64,000 bases of DNA, from the NCBI RefSeq assembly GCF_021130785.1, contig NW_025776793.1, positions 23,024-87,023 on the forward strand, in the 5' to 3' direction. Numbering within the stretch: the stretch's first letter is position 1; every line of letters begins with the position of its first letter. The position numbers and the translations under genes were made by a program. Below are positions 1 to 13,899 of the stretch, piece after piece. The notes beneath the pieces were generated by a model. It did not search any database and was not told where the DNA came from. It saw nothing but the letters and a program-made list of their open reading frames with translations. The stretch is from Homalodisca vitripennis. Lineage: Eukaryota > Arthropoda > Insecta > Hemiptera > Cicadellidae.

Positions 1-690
1 TAAAGAAAGTGTCTTATGATGATATGATAAAAATAGTAAAAAAATTATGGTTGCTTGTAAACTCGGTTTTACGGGCGAAGATTTTACGTGACAACGTCTT
101 TTTCTCGGTAGAATATTTATTGATATGAATATTATTAAAATTGCACAATAGGAACAAGGAATTGAATGAAAATAAGAATTGCACAAATTTTAACTATAGA
201 AATATATTTTGTTTACTAAAACATTGTACATAATTTGAAATTAATTAAAATTTGTTATTGTAAATGGTAAAGTTGAATAAAACATTTACAAAAATTGGAA
301 TTTGAAATTCTTGCTAAACACAGTTAAATTCTAACTCCGCGCGTGGTGATTGGTCGGTTTAGTTCGTTTGTTTGGTCGCACTGTTATGACAGGTTAGAGG
401 TTATAATTTGTTATTTTAAATGTTTGACTAGCAATACGCGCTGTTTCTTCTCAATCGACTGAATTACGATTGATTGCAGAGTGATTTAAACTAATAATTT
501 ACTTAACACTATCAACATTTGTCAATAGTATGACATAACCTATAAACTCAGTTTCTCAACTTTTGTGTCAATCTAACAATTAATCAATCAATCATAGTTT
601 ACGATAATGAAATATCAGTGTACAATTATTTACCTTTATTGTTGTAGTTGTTGTAAATGACGAATCTAAGCACTCCACATTTTCAGGAAT
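1..690. other. AT-rich DNA, no gene recognised
   Basis: No open frame with coding character is visible on either strand. A GC-richer patch at about 335-480 includes an inverted CCAAT motif (gattggt) and several CpGs, which could suit a promoter, but no transcript or downstream gene supports this. Confidence 0.5.
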
Positions 691-696
691 AAACAT

Positions 697-772
697 AGTT
701 ATCTGCTTTATCCCGTGCGGCGGACCCACAGTTATCTGCTTTATCCTGTGCGGATCCCGTGCGGCGGACCCA
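697..772. repeat. Short tandem duplication, GC-rich
   Basis: The motif agttatctgctttatcc begins at 697 and again at 730. The adjoining tcccgtgcggcggacccac recurs at 711 and 754. Two to three imperfect direct copies of a unit of about 33-44 bp lie just upstream of the LINE. They may belong to its 5' flank or to an older element. No function is apparent. Confidence 0.7.
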
Positions 773-845
773 CTGGACGGGCATCGAAACGTTACCGGGC
801 GTTACACTGTTTCATGAGTGACTCCGAGGCCGCAACCTAATTTAA

Positions 846-2359
846 GACGTTGTCACGTCAAAAAATCTTAAGCCTAGCAAGTGTAGAGATATCTTTGATA
901 TCAGCTGTGATCTTGTAAAAAAAGTACTGTTAGTAATAGTACAGCCTTTGACAGTCTGTATAAACGAGTGTCAAGATAAGGGATTATTCCCCGATGTACT
1001 TAAGTTATCCAGAGTTGTCCCCATTTTTAAGAAAGGCGACCCGTCTAGTCCTTCCAGTTATCGACCGATCTCTGTGGTGCCTGTTTTCTCCAAAATTATT
1101 GAGAAAGTGGTGATACACCAGGTTAGTCACTATTTTGAGTCTAACCGATTGTTTTCAGAATTTCAATTTGGCTTCAGGGGTGGCTTGTCGACAGTGGATG
1201 CGGTCGGGGGTCTGGTGGAGGCCGTCCTTGGTGGATTTGAAAATCGCGCGGGTACGGTCGCCACCATGTGTGATCTGACAAAGGCCTTCGATTGTGTTCC
1301 GCATGACATTCTTCTCATGAAGCTAGAACATTATGGCGTTGATGGTGCCGAGCTTAACTTATTTCGTAGCTACCTTAAAAATCGCACTCAGCAAGTTAGC
1401 TTTGGAAACAAACTTTCTGAGGTGGCAAGGGTAGAGAGTGGAGTACCACAGGGCTCGGTCCTTGGCCCTTTTCTCTTTGTAGTCATGATAAACGTCCTCC
1501 CAAAAAACATTTCTATATGTAAGTCAATTATGTATGCTGACGATACAACATTGTTTTGTAGTAATTCTAATGTAAGTACTCTTTTTAACCAAATTGACAA
1601 CAGTCTTAAGGAATGTGAAAACTGGTTTGATAGTAATGGCCTTTTGTTAAATGGTAATAAAACGCAATCTGTTCTTTTCACTCTTAGCTCTCTAGAACTT
1701 GGTTCACAAGATATAGGCTTTAGCGATAATGTCAAGCTATTAGGAATTAACATTGATTCAAAACTCTCATGGGTTCCTCACATTCAGGGTGTGTGTAGCA
1801 GGCTTTCTAGAGTAATATATTTTTTGCGTAATTTGAAAAAGTGTATCCCAAAAATATATTTAAGAATGGCCTATTTTTCCTTTTTTCATTGTATAATCTC
1901 TTATGGTATACTGCTCTGGGGTTGTAGTACCAGTACAAAAAACATTCTGTTACTCCAAAAAAAAGTAATCAGAATAATTACTTACTCTTATTATAGAGCT
2001 CACAGTAGATCATTGTTTATAAGTGAACAAATACCCACAGTTTTTAATTTGTACATATTTCATTGTCTAGTTACTGTAGAGTTAAGTTGAGGATTGATTC
2101 TTCCTGGTTTAGGAATGACATTCACAACTGCAACACCAGATACAGAGATTTACTTGATTTACCTCATGTTAGGCTTAGCAAGACACAAAACTCTTATTCT
2201 TACGTAGGCTTAAATATGTTCAACAAACTTCCTAGAAATGCTTGTGATATTGATATTAAATGTTTTAAAACAAAATTGTACAGCTGGCTACTGAGGAATC
2301 CTTTTTACAGTGTAAATGAGTTTTTAGATCGTTCAACCATTGACATTAGCTTTAATTGA
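846..2359 (+). pseudogene. Reverse transcriptase ORF2 remnant, one frameshift
   Basis: RT of a LINE, which would copy element RNA at a nicked chromosomal target. The main frame runs to 2090, and the homologous reading enters from about 846, upstream of the first possible start. Motifs in order are FPDVLKLSRVVPIFKKGD and SYRPIS (RT motif 1), DLTKAFDCVPHDILL (motif A with its catalytic Asp), SGVPQGSVLGPFLF (motif B) and MYADDTTLF (catalytic YADD at 1533-1544). The thumb and C-terminal region follows. Between about 2063 and 2090 the reading must shift frame. The C-terminal part then continues to 2359 with WFRNDIHNCNTRYRDLLDLP, MFNKLPRN and NPFYSVNEFLDR, the conserved LINE C-terminus. The missing N-terminus and the frameshift make this copy almost certainly inactive. 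Overlapping frames on the other strand are shadows. Confidence 0.88.
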
Positions 2360-2518
2360 TGACCTTGCTTTATCTGTGATATTACTGTTTTAACAATTTT
2401 GAATGTTTTGTATATAATGGAATTTTTACTTTTATTAATTGATGACCTTGCCTTATTTGACATATTAATTAACTATTTTGAATTCTGTGTACATAAAGGA
2501 TCTTTTAAATGTATGTTT
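2352..2518 (+). repeat. Tandem duplication in LINE 3' UTR, about 83 bp
   Basis: Two imperfect copies begin at ttaattgatgaccttgc (2352 and 2435) and share a downstream ttttgaat...tgt...ata..gga pattern. The duplication begins just before the end of the RT reading frame and runs into the 3' untranslated region. It may be a family-level trait of this LINE or specific to this copy. Confidence 0.7.
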
Positions 2519-2924
2519 TTACTTTATAATATCATTTTGCATTACCTTAAATGGAATTTTAAGTCTTAATTAGTTTTGTCCATCAACTTCAATTGTTGTA
2601 CTCCGCTTTATCTATGCTCCCATTTGTTAATTGTTAGTTTTAATTTTATTTGAAGAATTGATTACATTACTTGAACTCAATTTTAACTCTAAGTGAAGAT
2701 GTATCTGTAAAGACATAAGTAGTATTAACTATTATTTGTTGTGTAATGCCTTGTGGCAACTTGACGTCAACTGTATGAGTTACCAACTTGTTTTTTTGGT
2801 GCAATAAAGACTTTGACTTTGACTTTTACATTATTTGGCATACTCTAACCTTGTATACTTGCATATGACTTTTTTTTCCTACTCACTAATTATTTTTAAT
2901 AAAAAAATTTAAAATAGCTTAATT

Positions 2925-5275
2925 AAAGTTATGTTTCACTTTGGGATATCCTGGATACACTCACCGTATTAAAGGACTGCTATTGTAACATTATTTTATG
3001 TATTAATTGTTATTTTTGTTACAAGTAAATTCTACTGACAGATGACTTCCTGTTGAGTAAGTAATTATTAGAGGGTGCTATAAAGCTACGAATATTGGAT
3101 ACAATATGATCTTTATATGTGTATGTTCTGAAAAAATGGATCCTTCATGGTGATGTAATGGAGCTTTAGTCGTAGCTTTGTAAAAGAAAATTATTTAATA
3201 CGTAGAATAAGATCAGTGATAAATTTCTTTGCATTGAAAGCCTCGTTAAAATATATTATATCCAGATAACTACATTCGTGAATAATATCTCACAAAATAC
3301 TGTACAATATAACTAAAAAATCTCCTATTTGTAGTCACATTGCATAATTATGTGGACATTAATTAAATAAATAAAATCGTTTGGAAGTGTAAATTATCTT
3401 TTATACTTACTGGTTGCATCGTCAGTATTTAATTTATATTAAACATTTTAAAACAAATTATCAAGTTACAAGTGTTACGGTTTCTGTGTATAGACATGTA
3501 CGTGTGTATATGTGTATGGTCGTACGTGTGAGCTGACACGCCGCGATATATTACTCTCGTGTCAATGTGTTCTCCAGTTGATACAAACTCCACAAATCAA
3601 ACCTCTCAAAAGCACTGGCTGTATGACTTATATGTTCACTGACCATGCCACCGGGAAAATATGCCCGCATCAGGAATTATTTTACGTAGATTCTTAACTG
3701 TTTAATAATTTTCTGATTTCTTCACATTTAAACTATTTTATATAATATAAAGGTAACACCCCACATTATGTTCATGTATATTCCAAAAAACTAAATATGC
3801 CTAACAGTTATATAAGTAATATAAAGACAAGACAGAATTTAATATTGAGCATAAAATGGCTTTGTACTACATTACATAAAATAATAGTAAATTACCCTTT
3901 TAAATAAAGTATATTTAGTACTTTATTCTTTTATTTAGGATTTATTTACAATAAATAAATAAAAGTAAACAATTAAATTTCATTTTTAACGACCGTATTT
4001 ATTTACGTACAGTCGAGAGAAAGCGTTAAATTTAATTATTTGCTGTCTAATAAAACATTACGTTTACTTTAAAAACTAAATATATGTTGTAAATAAACCT
4101 CTTACTGCTATTACCAAACATGCACTGATAAAATGGGTAATAACAAAGAACTTACGAAAGTATACCAGCGAAAAAGAATTTTATGAATAAGTACTGCTAA
4201 AACATATTTTCGATCCACTAGTTTGTAGGCGAGTAGATATTTTTTTAAAGCGATTATATTACAAAGATAAAAGTGGATAAAAGTGTATTATTTGGTTCTC
4301 TAGAAAATTTTAATATGTTATTATAACCTCAATTATTTTAAACTATATTTTAAAAATACATTTTAATATATTACAACAAAATATTTTCACGTGTTGTTTG
4401 TTTTGGATAAAAGTAGTTAAATGAACCCTGCTGTTATATTAACAAAATTAAGTATAATTATTTGATATCGCAACATTGTATCACACAAGTAGAGTACAAA
4501 ATGAGGTACAGAGATGTAATTTTTAATACAACATCAGCGAAGTCGTAACATGTAGCGTGACGTATTGCTACGTGTTTTAGGAGAACTTTTATCATTCTAC
4601 TGTCAGTAATTATTGAGGGTTCTCAAAAATTTTAGTTTTAAAATAATTTAGTGGAATAGTTTAAAATATGAACTATGAACTATCCAAATATAGTAAAAAT
4701 ATAAAAGATGTATTAATTTGTAAGTATTTATTTGCCTTTTATAATAGAATTATGGTTTCTCAAGCAAAAATAAACTGACATTATATTGCTATATATTAGG
4801 CTCCACGACGCAACAGAATTGCGAGTTGGAACCCTTAATAAATAAAATAGGATTCCTTTACATTTCGAGGGATGAAAGTGGCCTGAGGGTGGAATGTGTA
4901 AGCGAGCTGATTGCTTCCATTCAACCCGATATGAAATGAGATTGTCGAGCTCTCTTTGGAATTCGAATGGTATATTTAGAACAAGTTGTTTTATCGAGAT
5001 TCTGTCAATATGGAAAGTTCATATTGCGATATTCAATAATTTGCATCTTCAATTCAGGCATGACTGATAAGTGTTTCGTACTGATTTTGACGGCGAAAAA
5101 CTTTAACAAAATAAAGATAATTGTACCTTTTTATGTTAGAAATACGTATAATTGATACGAATTAAATTTAATCAAATAAAAACATTTAATTATAAATGTA
5201 GGTTTACCACAACCTTACTTGTAATACTTTTCTTGTATTTTTCTACAAATACTACAGATGTTTTATGTTTAAAAT

Positions 5276-5321
<46 letters not shown>

Positions 5322-5560
5322 CGGCGGAGCAAGTGCTTTATTGCGATTCAATGTTTTATTGAAATATATATATATATATATGAGAAATTACAATTATATC
5401 TTCGCTAACACATTCTTTTTTATACTAAAGAGACCTTCAAGAAATTTAGTAAATAAGCACTCAAATTTTTTATAACATTATTTTTAATTTTATTATATTT
5501 TTTAAACCAGTATAAAAACAAACATTAAAAGCCGTCTCAAACAGCATATTTACATAATAT
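2925..5560 (+). repeat. Diverged segmental repeat, copy 1 (partner at 21.9-25.6 kb)
   Basis: Several blocks match, in the same order and orientation, sequence at 21.9-25.6 kb. 2931-2980 matches 21901-21960 (shared gggatat...atacact...aaagact...ggact). 3040-3290 matches about 22015-22240. 3485-3690 matches 22675-22880 (shared cgtgtcaatgtgttc and gcactggctgtatgactta). 4800-5240 matches 25049-25500 (shared cacatttcgagggatga, gcgagctgattgcttcca and gaatggtatatttagaacaag). No open frame is conserved between the copies, so the repeat is not obviously coding. It may be a segmental duplication or two copies of a large unclassified transposon. Confidence 0.75.
5280..5319. repeat. (CA)n microsatellite
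   Basis: About 20 uninterrupted CA units, followed at 5364-5381 by a short (AT)n. An open frame crossing it is a by-product of the repeat. Confidence 0.97.
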
Positions 5561-5569
5561 GTACATTTG

Positions 5570-8500
5570 AAACAACCTTCCCTATTGACATTATTTCACA
5601 AAGGATCGCTAGATGATATTTGAAGCTGCTTCGCCACGATGTGCCCGTAACGACCAAAATTCTTAAATAGTTTTTAAATTGTAATATATTATATTAGTTA
5701 TATTACAATTAACACTTTTTAAGCTATCCGTAGGTAAACCTATTAGCTCACTCCAGGAACACGATGTATATCGTGATAGATTAACTTTGTTTTCCACAGT
5801 TAGAATGTTTCTTTACATCATTGGAGATTTTTTTGTGCGATGAAGAAGAATAGGAAAACAAATTGTCACCGCGTTTGTCTTCTATACAATAAATCTGTCT
5901 CATCCATCTCCGGTAGGTCAAGAGTTTTTCCTTCACAGCCATCTACAGCTCAGAGTCAATCAAGGAGAGGAGTTTCCATTAGATTTTGTTACAAAAACGA
6001 TCAATTATACGTGCTTGTATTGTATGTAGGAAAGTGTATAAGAGAGTTTTTGGTGTCATTTTCAATGTATTTATGTGTGAATACCAACGCAATAAATGAG
6101 GTATTATCACGAAAACCTCTTACATTTAAATGTTACATTTACAGAAACTATAGAATGGATTTATATAGAATTTATCAGTTATAAGCGTCTAATCATGTTT
6201 AGTTCTTTTGTTCTCTTGGAACAAGAAGCTTGTAAATTGTAACTAGTCCTGTAAGACCCTTGCGCTGCTTTCAGAGTAACAGTGACAGTGACATTCTAAC
6301 TCTATGATCTTCTGTAGATTTAATTGAACTTACTTGCGCTATGTTTTAAAAACATAAATATCGATACGTGTTTATTTAAAGTGACATATCTCGGTGATGT
6401 GAAATTCAAGTTATATTAATTTATGGTATTATGAATTTGCAATTCCAAACAACGATAATAAGGAGACTTGGAGTTGCTTAGTGTGCTAAGGTGAAGTAGG
6501 CAAATTAATTATGACAAATTGTTTTGATAAACTATATAAGCAATCCGGTTCAGTCCCTGTCATGATGAAATGAATTTTAATAATAAGGTAAATGAATGTA
6601 ATTGTACATTTTAAAACACGCTATTGATTATTCAAGGGATTTTTGTATATTGCAAAAATATGATTGCACTGGTTTGGCTCATATGAATAATCGACATGCC
6701 GTATGCTCTGTTAAATACAAAAATAATAATATTATAAAAAAAATTCTAAATAATTAAATAATGACTGATTGTTTTCATACTTAGGCGTTCTAAATTTCCG
6801 TTTGTAAATGTGTTTTAAAAAAGTTTCAACGAGATAATCGTATCTATGAATAAGCGTTATCGGCTGACACCGAAAATCAAGGGAAGATATGACGTTATTT
6901 ATGTTTCCGGTTGTCCATCTAACAGCAGTTTTTTATCGTTGGATTATCTCAGTCGTTTTCATTTTGTAACTAAATTTATAGAACCATTAGTACTAACAGT
7001 TGCATGGAAAAAGAAATAAATCTATAATAGTTTATAAGTTTATTATAAACTCATAAAACTATTATACCCTCTTATGATTTATACGTAGATTAGTCTCGTT
7101 AAAACGTGTTAAATATACTACGTTTCGGTTGCAAAATCTACGCATTTTTCACTTTAATTTGCAAGATTAAACATGTAAAATAACTTCAAACTAAAATTCA
7201 TAGAAATGAAGTAGTCACCGGCTAAACTAAGTTACACAACACTATATTGTACGTCATAATTCTAAAATATCCTAAAAGGTACAACAACTCAAATTCGAGA
7301 CTGGTAAAGACGATCCCAAGTGAAATACGTAACTGCACATAACCAAAAACACTCCCCTACACATTAAAGAAGGTATTTACGCATCAGAGAAGGTGGCCAT
7401 ATGCGTATTGCACGGTATATTGATATTATGATATTTACAACTTTTATAACTCACCGTTACTAACCATCTTTGGATAAACAACTGACTAGTTTTAATGCAT
7501 TTGAATATAAACTTAAATAATATGTCTAAATATCTACAATCATATACTGGTAACCAATGTTTTGAAGACTAAGACAATCAAAAGTAATTGCGTAAAAATA
7601 AGGTACAAACTTTTATAGGAGCTTTGATGTTTTGTAATATGTCAAACTCGAGCAGTTTTAATAATATGAATAGGTTCATAAATTATTTGACTTATATTAT
7701 AAGCAATGTTATAGCCCTCGTAACGTATTTTGATTAATAATACAACTATATTTAATACTGTTGCGTAATTAGGCTGTGAAAACCAGTTAGTGTTTTCACA
7801 TAAATATACAGTTTGGTGAAGTAAAGTTTATCTAAATCGGATGTTACTAATAAAAAAACATTTAAATAAAATGTATTTTACACAAACTAAAATCTCATGG
7901 ATATATTTTAAGACTGTATCCTCAATATGTGTCATAAAAGGGTGGAAATAGACTAGATTTTTCTGTGATTATACCATCTCAGTCAAAGCAGCTCTAAGTA
8001 AAACATTTCTCTGAATGAAAAGCTTAATTCAATATATTTTGTCCTCTCGCATTAATTTATATTTCATCAGTTAAACGACAGTTATAGTTTAAAGTCATAG
8101 TGATATATATTTCTATAAATCCTAAACATAACCTTTTATTAGACATTTATGATTTAGTTTTAACACATTTGGTTATAAAATCCGAAAAAAAACGCTTGCA
8201 ATAATCTATGCAGAAATAACACCAATTTTGAAAGAAACAATTTTGTTATTACTCCAGCAATGGATTAACTTCAATACGAATATAAAATAGTATTATTCCT
8301 TAAAAAAAACATGTTTTTCTAAATATGTAATATTTTCTGAACGGATGCATTAAAACACCTAAAAAATAATACGGAATATATTTCAAATTCTTTTAATGTG
8401 CTAACAGATGAAAAGTGTTTTTATTCATATTAAAGTTTTAAATTTTTTTTTTTTATGGAATCTTTCTCTTTCTAATTGAAGACAACAGGTGCAAATCCTC

Positions 8501-11130
8501 TAAATGATTCTTAAGCCTTGATTTTTAAATGAAGGGTAGTCAGGAAATATTAAGACTTCTTTTAGAAAACTCCCAAAAATCTGTTACCCTATGTAGGATA
8601 TTTTAAATGAAATCTGACTTTGGAAATCCAAATTTTTAAATAGATGCCAGTGTTTGAAATCATATAATAATGTCTTACATGTTACACAAAAATCCTTTAG
8701 ATCAGTTCCATTTTTTACCACATTAGTTTTACATCCCTTTATTGGCTAAAATTCCAAAAAGCCTTTAAGTAGACGACTGGAAAATCTTTAATTCTGTTTC
8801 TCTGTCTAATTTTCAACTCGCATCTCATAATTTATTTATCAATACATTCTAAAGCTTTGTATGAGTGATAATAAATTACCATATATCTTGAATAATTCAG
8901 AGATAGTCAATGAAAAAAAAACTTTTTTCTTACATATGTGGTATTGATTGTGTAAAAAGTTCTATATCCCGATTATAACTTGTGTTGTAAATATAATTTT
9001 TTCTTAACAGTGTGTTTTGATTTCGGCATGGAAATATATCTCACAGATGAATATATCATATCTTAATCTTCGTGACAATCATAGTGTGGGAAAACTTTCC
9101 TATACTATAAAGATCCCCTCAGTTAAAATTTGTGGTTGTGCTTGTATTTAGCTTGTTCATAATTTTAAAATAATACATAAAATATTGTATAAGGTATTTA
9201 AAACATTTTCATAATAGAACGATTATATATTACATAAAAAGTAGTTAATTGATTTAGAAATAACACAATATAAACCACTATTATTAGCAGAATGCATAAA
9301 ACATCCACATGTTTCTTTGAAAAATTCCTTGTACGTCTTTCTGAAAGCACTAAGCAGGCTGTATCTCTGATCAATTTGGATCTGATTTCTATAACCTCTT
9401 ATGAATTAGTAAATTATTTTATACAGCCTAGTTGAAATGGAAAAATCTAATTATTCTTTGCAAGGTCCTATCTGAAAATATCTTAAATTAGTCCTAAGGT
9501 ATTGAAACTAAAACAACAATTGTTATAGAATTATAGCTCAGTTTTACATGTTCATAATTAATTAGTTAAGTTATCTTATTTGACGGGTTATCAGTATAGC
9601 ATCTTTTTGAAGGACAGGTGGCCCCCTTTCATACCTTATTCTACCTCTCCTTATTTGCTATTGGCCACTTCAAGGGTCTTATGTGACCTAATAAGGGACA
9701 ATGCCGATGATAGAATAACATTAGTTATGGCATCATACAGAATTTGAACCTTCACTACTATTAACTCCGATCCAATATCAAATGTCCAATATCGAGAGGT
9801 TATATTTTTATTCATTTAGCATTTTAAATTTTTACTGTATATCGGTTAAATTTTTCTCTCTATCTTTATGCACAAGAGACTGCAATTTCCGTATGATTCA
9901 TCTACATTCTTCCTAAATAAAATAACCTAATTTCGTTATTTCTGTTTATCTGTATGTAAGAGATTCAATCCACATGATTAAAACAAACTCTGGATTTTAT
10001 GATATGAATCTAAACCATGACACGTTGCAAATTAATAATTTTAATTGAAATTATACCCGATTTGATGAACGAGTTTTTCGAGAAACAGTGTATGAAACCA
10101 AGTCTGGATCAATTTAACGTTAAACTTAGCTAATGATAATCGTTTAGTATCCATTTTTGCTTTTTTAAGTTTGTGTCTAATACTGAAAATGCAAATCACT
10201 TAGCTATACTATCTTAATGGATCTTACATTTGATAAGACAAGTTTTCTTCTAATAAAAATCAGCTCCGCAAGTTTAAACCTTCAACGGTTTTGCATTGTT
10301 GGCAAAGTCGTTAGTCATTTAATCTAGACACCAGATTTTTCAATGCGCAAAATAAAATTAATCATCAATCCTATCACGTTTTAACTGTACGGCAATCTCA
10401 CTTATTCTATTAGATGCTGCAAGGCAAACTGAAATACAAATAATAACGATAAACACAAGCCAGGCTAATCTTTATAACTAAAGCCTACTTATGAAGGAAC
10501 CATTATGGGTAGGTTTTGGAAACAACTTCAATAATATACATTATGAATGACCATCATTACAATAGTAGTTTTTATTCTTAAATGAGAATCACTTAAAAGT
10601 ACGACACTCCAAATGATGTTATCCTAACAATCAAGAAAATTGAATATTTAACCCCTGAAGATAAATAATAGTACACGCTTACTGATGAATCAAAATATTG
10701 TGGCACGACATTAATTATCATAGAACTCATTCCTGTCTGTGTAGATATGATGTTTCATGTACAAGTCGAATAATGTAGAACAATTATAACTAATGAATGC
10801 GCTTTAAAGTGTAATTAATGTTGAATCCTAAACTTATTACATTAGGAACTATTGCCAATAACAAGAAGAAACTCTTCAATGTAATATCATGCTTCATTTA
10901 TCTAATACTCTTGAAGAAATTGGATTTCCAGTTTATTTCCAATATCCTGTAGATGTTATAAGCACGATAAAACATCTTGTAACAAATGAGTTTTTGATAT
11001 TGAGAAATATCGTTTTTGTAAACACATTTGATTGAATTAGCTTAATGAGTGAAGTAATTTTTATTACATATATGAAGTGAGTTTCGACACTTTTAAATAG
11101 TATCAAGATGGTGTTTTCATATTACTTTTA
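5570..11130. other. Long AT-rich stretch, no gene recognised
   Basis: Both strands are dense with stops. The longest open frame (5840-6184, 114 codons) shows no recognisable domain and has codon composition like the surrounding DNA. Apart from an imperfect hairpin at 7021-7067 and scattered homopolymers, I see nothing to annotate. Confidence 0.5.
7021..7067. repeat. Imperfect AT-rich inverted repeat
   Basis: The arms tataatagtttataagttta and taaactcataaaactattata can fold into a long AT hairpin with an offset of about one base. It could be a remnant of a small foldback element or simply a chance AT palindrome. Confidence 0.55.
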
Positions 11131-11135
11131 AAGAT

Positions 11136-11399
11136 TTGAATTTATCTGAAGTACCGTTCAGATCACTCTTACCCCTATGTAATACCCCCATCGTAAATAC
11201 CAAGTGTAATGTCGATGGACTAGAAACGGAAATTTGGCTCCCAGTGAATAATATTTGTTCAGCTGCAAGCCCTGTAAGACAAATGGATTTAGCAACAATG
11301 TTTATTCATTACCTTGTCAGTTCACGCAAGGGCCAGGAACAAGAATTAAAGAAAGTGATACAGCAGTACAACGCAGCAGAACACGAAGGTTGTGGATGA
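11136..11399 (+). other. Unrecognised 87-codon open frame, probably non-coding
   Basis: The frame opens at a TTG. It stands out slightly for fewer AT-biased residues (segments such as VDGLETEIWLPVNNICSA and QELKKVIQQYNAAEHEGCG) and runs into a tandem repeat just after its stop. I recognise no domain. It may be a decayed exon or part of an interspersed repeat. Nothing in the sequence establishes a start, splice sites or a promoter. Confidence 0.15.
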
Positions 11400-11403
11400 C
11401 GTA

Positions 11404-11690
11404 CGGGCAGACGCACATCCAGACTGACTATACTATTAATATATATCCTCCTATGATAAAGAGGAACATATGCGCCGTATATCAAGTATTTATAATCTTT
11501 TGATCAATATTCAATGCGCGGAAGGCAGGCGTACAAACAGGCAGACTGATCTTACTATTGATATACTCGTAAATATCTTCCTAATATCAAGAGGAACATA
11601 TGCACCAATATCAAGTACGTAGGTTTTGATCAGGATTAAACGCGTAAAAGGCAGAGAGAAAGACATACAGCCTGCTCTTCTATTGGCCAA
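11404..11690 (+). repeat. Tandem repeat, about 126-bp unit, 2.3 copies
   Basis: Unit 1 starts at about 11404, unit 2 at 11524 and a partial unit 3 at 11650. Each begins with a ggcag.c...cagactga-like segment, followed by actattgatatac. The first two units share agaggaacatatgc and ttttgatca. Divergence between units is moderate. No coding sense. Confidence 0.75.
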
Positions 11691-11699
11691 AATTAAAAA

Positions 11700-13800
11700 G
11701 TGATCTTTCTTGAACATAGACGAACCTATGTGACAAGTTTCTTACCTATATGACAAGTTTTTTAGACTTATACCATATACAGAAGACTAAATGAATTCAA
11801 CGAGGTTCTACTCTGTTCATAATAATAAATTAGATAGATGATAGCTCAACTTTAAGAAACAGAAAATAAAATTATATATCAGGATTGTTTTTACCATAAA
11901 CGAAGCAATTGTTAAAGTATACAGATTATCACAAAAATAAATATGATGCTATATTGTTACAGATGCATTGCGCTTGAGATAAAAAACTAAAAGACATACA
12001 TATTCAATCAGGCGTAGAAGATCAAAACAACAATTCAGAACAGGAAAGAGGTTAAGGTATTAAATAGAATACCGTGGGCTTTATTCTGAAATTACACAGA
12101 ATTTTACTAGAACTTATTTACGTAAGGTGTTATAATGGCATACATATTGTACAATGGCAGAATAAAAATAAAATATGTGACCCTACCATTGACATAAGTT
12201 TACTTTACGAAAAAGCAAAATGTTTGATTCAGTTCTTGCTAGTACACTTTACTTTAAATAGAATAATTGTAAATATAATAAAATATTATTAAATACTAAT
12301 AAGTCCAGCGTCGTTACCTGTCAAGAGAAACATATAAGGGATTCAGATTGAAGCTTTGAAATATAAATGAATGAATTAGAAGCTTATTACCAAGGTTGTC
12401 CCACTCCTATGACTACAGTAAGATAAAAACAGAGTTGCCCGACAACTGGAATCTCCCTGATGTATGCGTTGTAGCATTCCAATCATGATCTGATGACGCG
12501 AGAATCAAAACGCCAAATAGCTTATAGGTGATCACCCACAATCCAAGAAGTAATAATAGTAGCTAAAGATATTCTGAATCTCTTGTGAATAGAAGCTCTA
12601 AGTTTACCTGAGAAAAGCCTTTTATTTGTTGTTGTCAAAAGTCTAAACAAAAACTTAATGCACCAGCACTATAGTCAGCTACTGATTCATTTAAAACGAC
12701 CAATATTTATATTTTTAAAACTGCTTAAACTTAGTGTCTTGAGATATATAGTAATATTTCTTACTATCTAGTATTTGTTGTAATTAAATAAATGAATGTG
12801 CACAACGTATTAATTACATCAGCTTGGTCTAGTGTAATTAAACAATCAATATGTTGCAACAACATCTTGAGCACTAGTAATGTGACGTAATGTTGATCGT
12901 GAAGTGAGAGACTGTCCTAAACGTACCGTATTGAATATTACCGTTGAAAAAGCTTAATAAAATTATAACAGTTAATTAGTACTTTAAGGCAATTAAAAAT
13001 GGAAAGTGAAAATATTGCATGCAGTAAAAAAGAGCTAATGACACCTTAATTGGTATTTAAAAAGGTGTAAAAAGTTACGATAATTGATACATGATATATA
13101 GCATACAGCAATATTCTAATTAATATGTTAGAAGTACTAAAATCGTCATATACATAAAAAGCTCCTATTGTAGCATTATAATTTTTTTGTTTAAGTGTAA
13201 TACTTAAATTTATTATAAATAATAATAAGGAAGAAATAATTTTCAAAAAAAACTTCTTCAGTAAAACATGAAATACACAAAAGATGTGCCATATTTTAGT
13301 TCCATAAGATTTACCTCACTTACTTTGTTTAAATTTTTCTCATAAAGTACAAAATACTAAAACCAGCTGTTTGGCATGTCCTTAGATTAAGGTGTAATAC
13401 ACATTTATTTATTTGGATTCTATATGATTACTTTTGAAAAATATGAAATTATTTATAACTGGTCTATTAATACTTTATTCTAAAAATAAAAGAACAATAC
13501 ACTTTAAAAGAATTTTAAAATTGTGAAAAACTTTCTATGCAATGAGATTCAGGATCCATTGTGTTGTCACGGATAGGAGTTTTAAAGCTCCCCAAATAAA
13601 ACTCTGAATGTGTCCAGATCCGACTTGCGAGCTGAAAGCGCCGCTCTGGGATCATTGCAGTTAAGCGGCTGTCAGTTATCCTTCTGTAGTAGCGATTATA
13701 ATTATTATCTCAGTAGTTCAGTCCTACGTGTACTGAATTTGCCTTTTTGGAATAAGACTGACTTTATTGCTAAATAAGTAATACTTGAACACAATAATAT
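11700..13800. other. AT-rich, no gene recognised
   Basis: Only short frames without recognisable domains. A GC-richer patch at 13550-13690 (around gcgagctgaaagcgccgc) could be a decayed exon or repeat piece but matches nothing I know. Confidence 0.45.
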
Positions 13801-13806
13801 CTCAGT

Positions 13807-13808
<2 letters not shown>

Positions 13809-13898
<90 letters not shown>
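13809..13898. repeat. (TA)n microsatellite, about 45 units
   Basis: A 90-bp uninterrupted TA run, the longest in the window. Tyr-Ile repeat open frames crossing it are artefacts. The array length may be unreliable in the assembly. Confidence 0.97.

Positions 13899-13899
<1 letters not shown>

Larger units (their letters stand above)
846..2828 (+). mobile_element. 5'-truncated non-LTR retrotransposon (LINE), jockey/CR1-like
   Basis: A plus-strand LINE carrying a reverse transcriptase but no visible upstream endonuclease domain. An in-frame stop lies at 843-845, and RT-like sequence begins soon after it, so the copy looks 5'-truncated. This is the usual outcome of incomplete target-primed reverse transcription. 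A 3' untranslated region follows the coding part. It ends with aataaag and a short tandem (tttgac) tail at about 2805-2826, the simple-repeat tail typical of CR1/jockey-type elements rather than a long poly(A). Target-site duplications were not identified, so the 5' border is approximate. The clade assignment rests on motif style only. Confidence 0.85.

Noticed and set aside
5840..6184. 114-codon open frame
   Set aside because: No recognisable domain, no supporting signals and codon content like the flanking AT-rich DNA.
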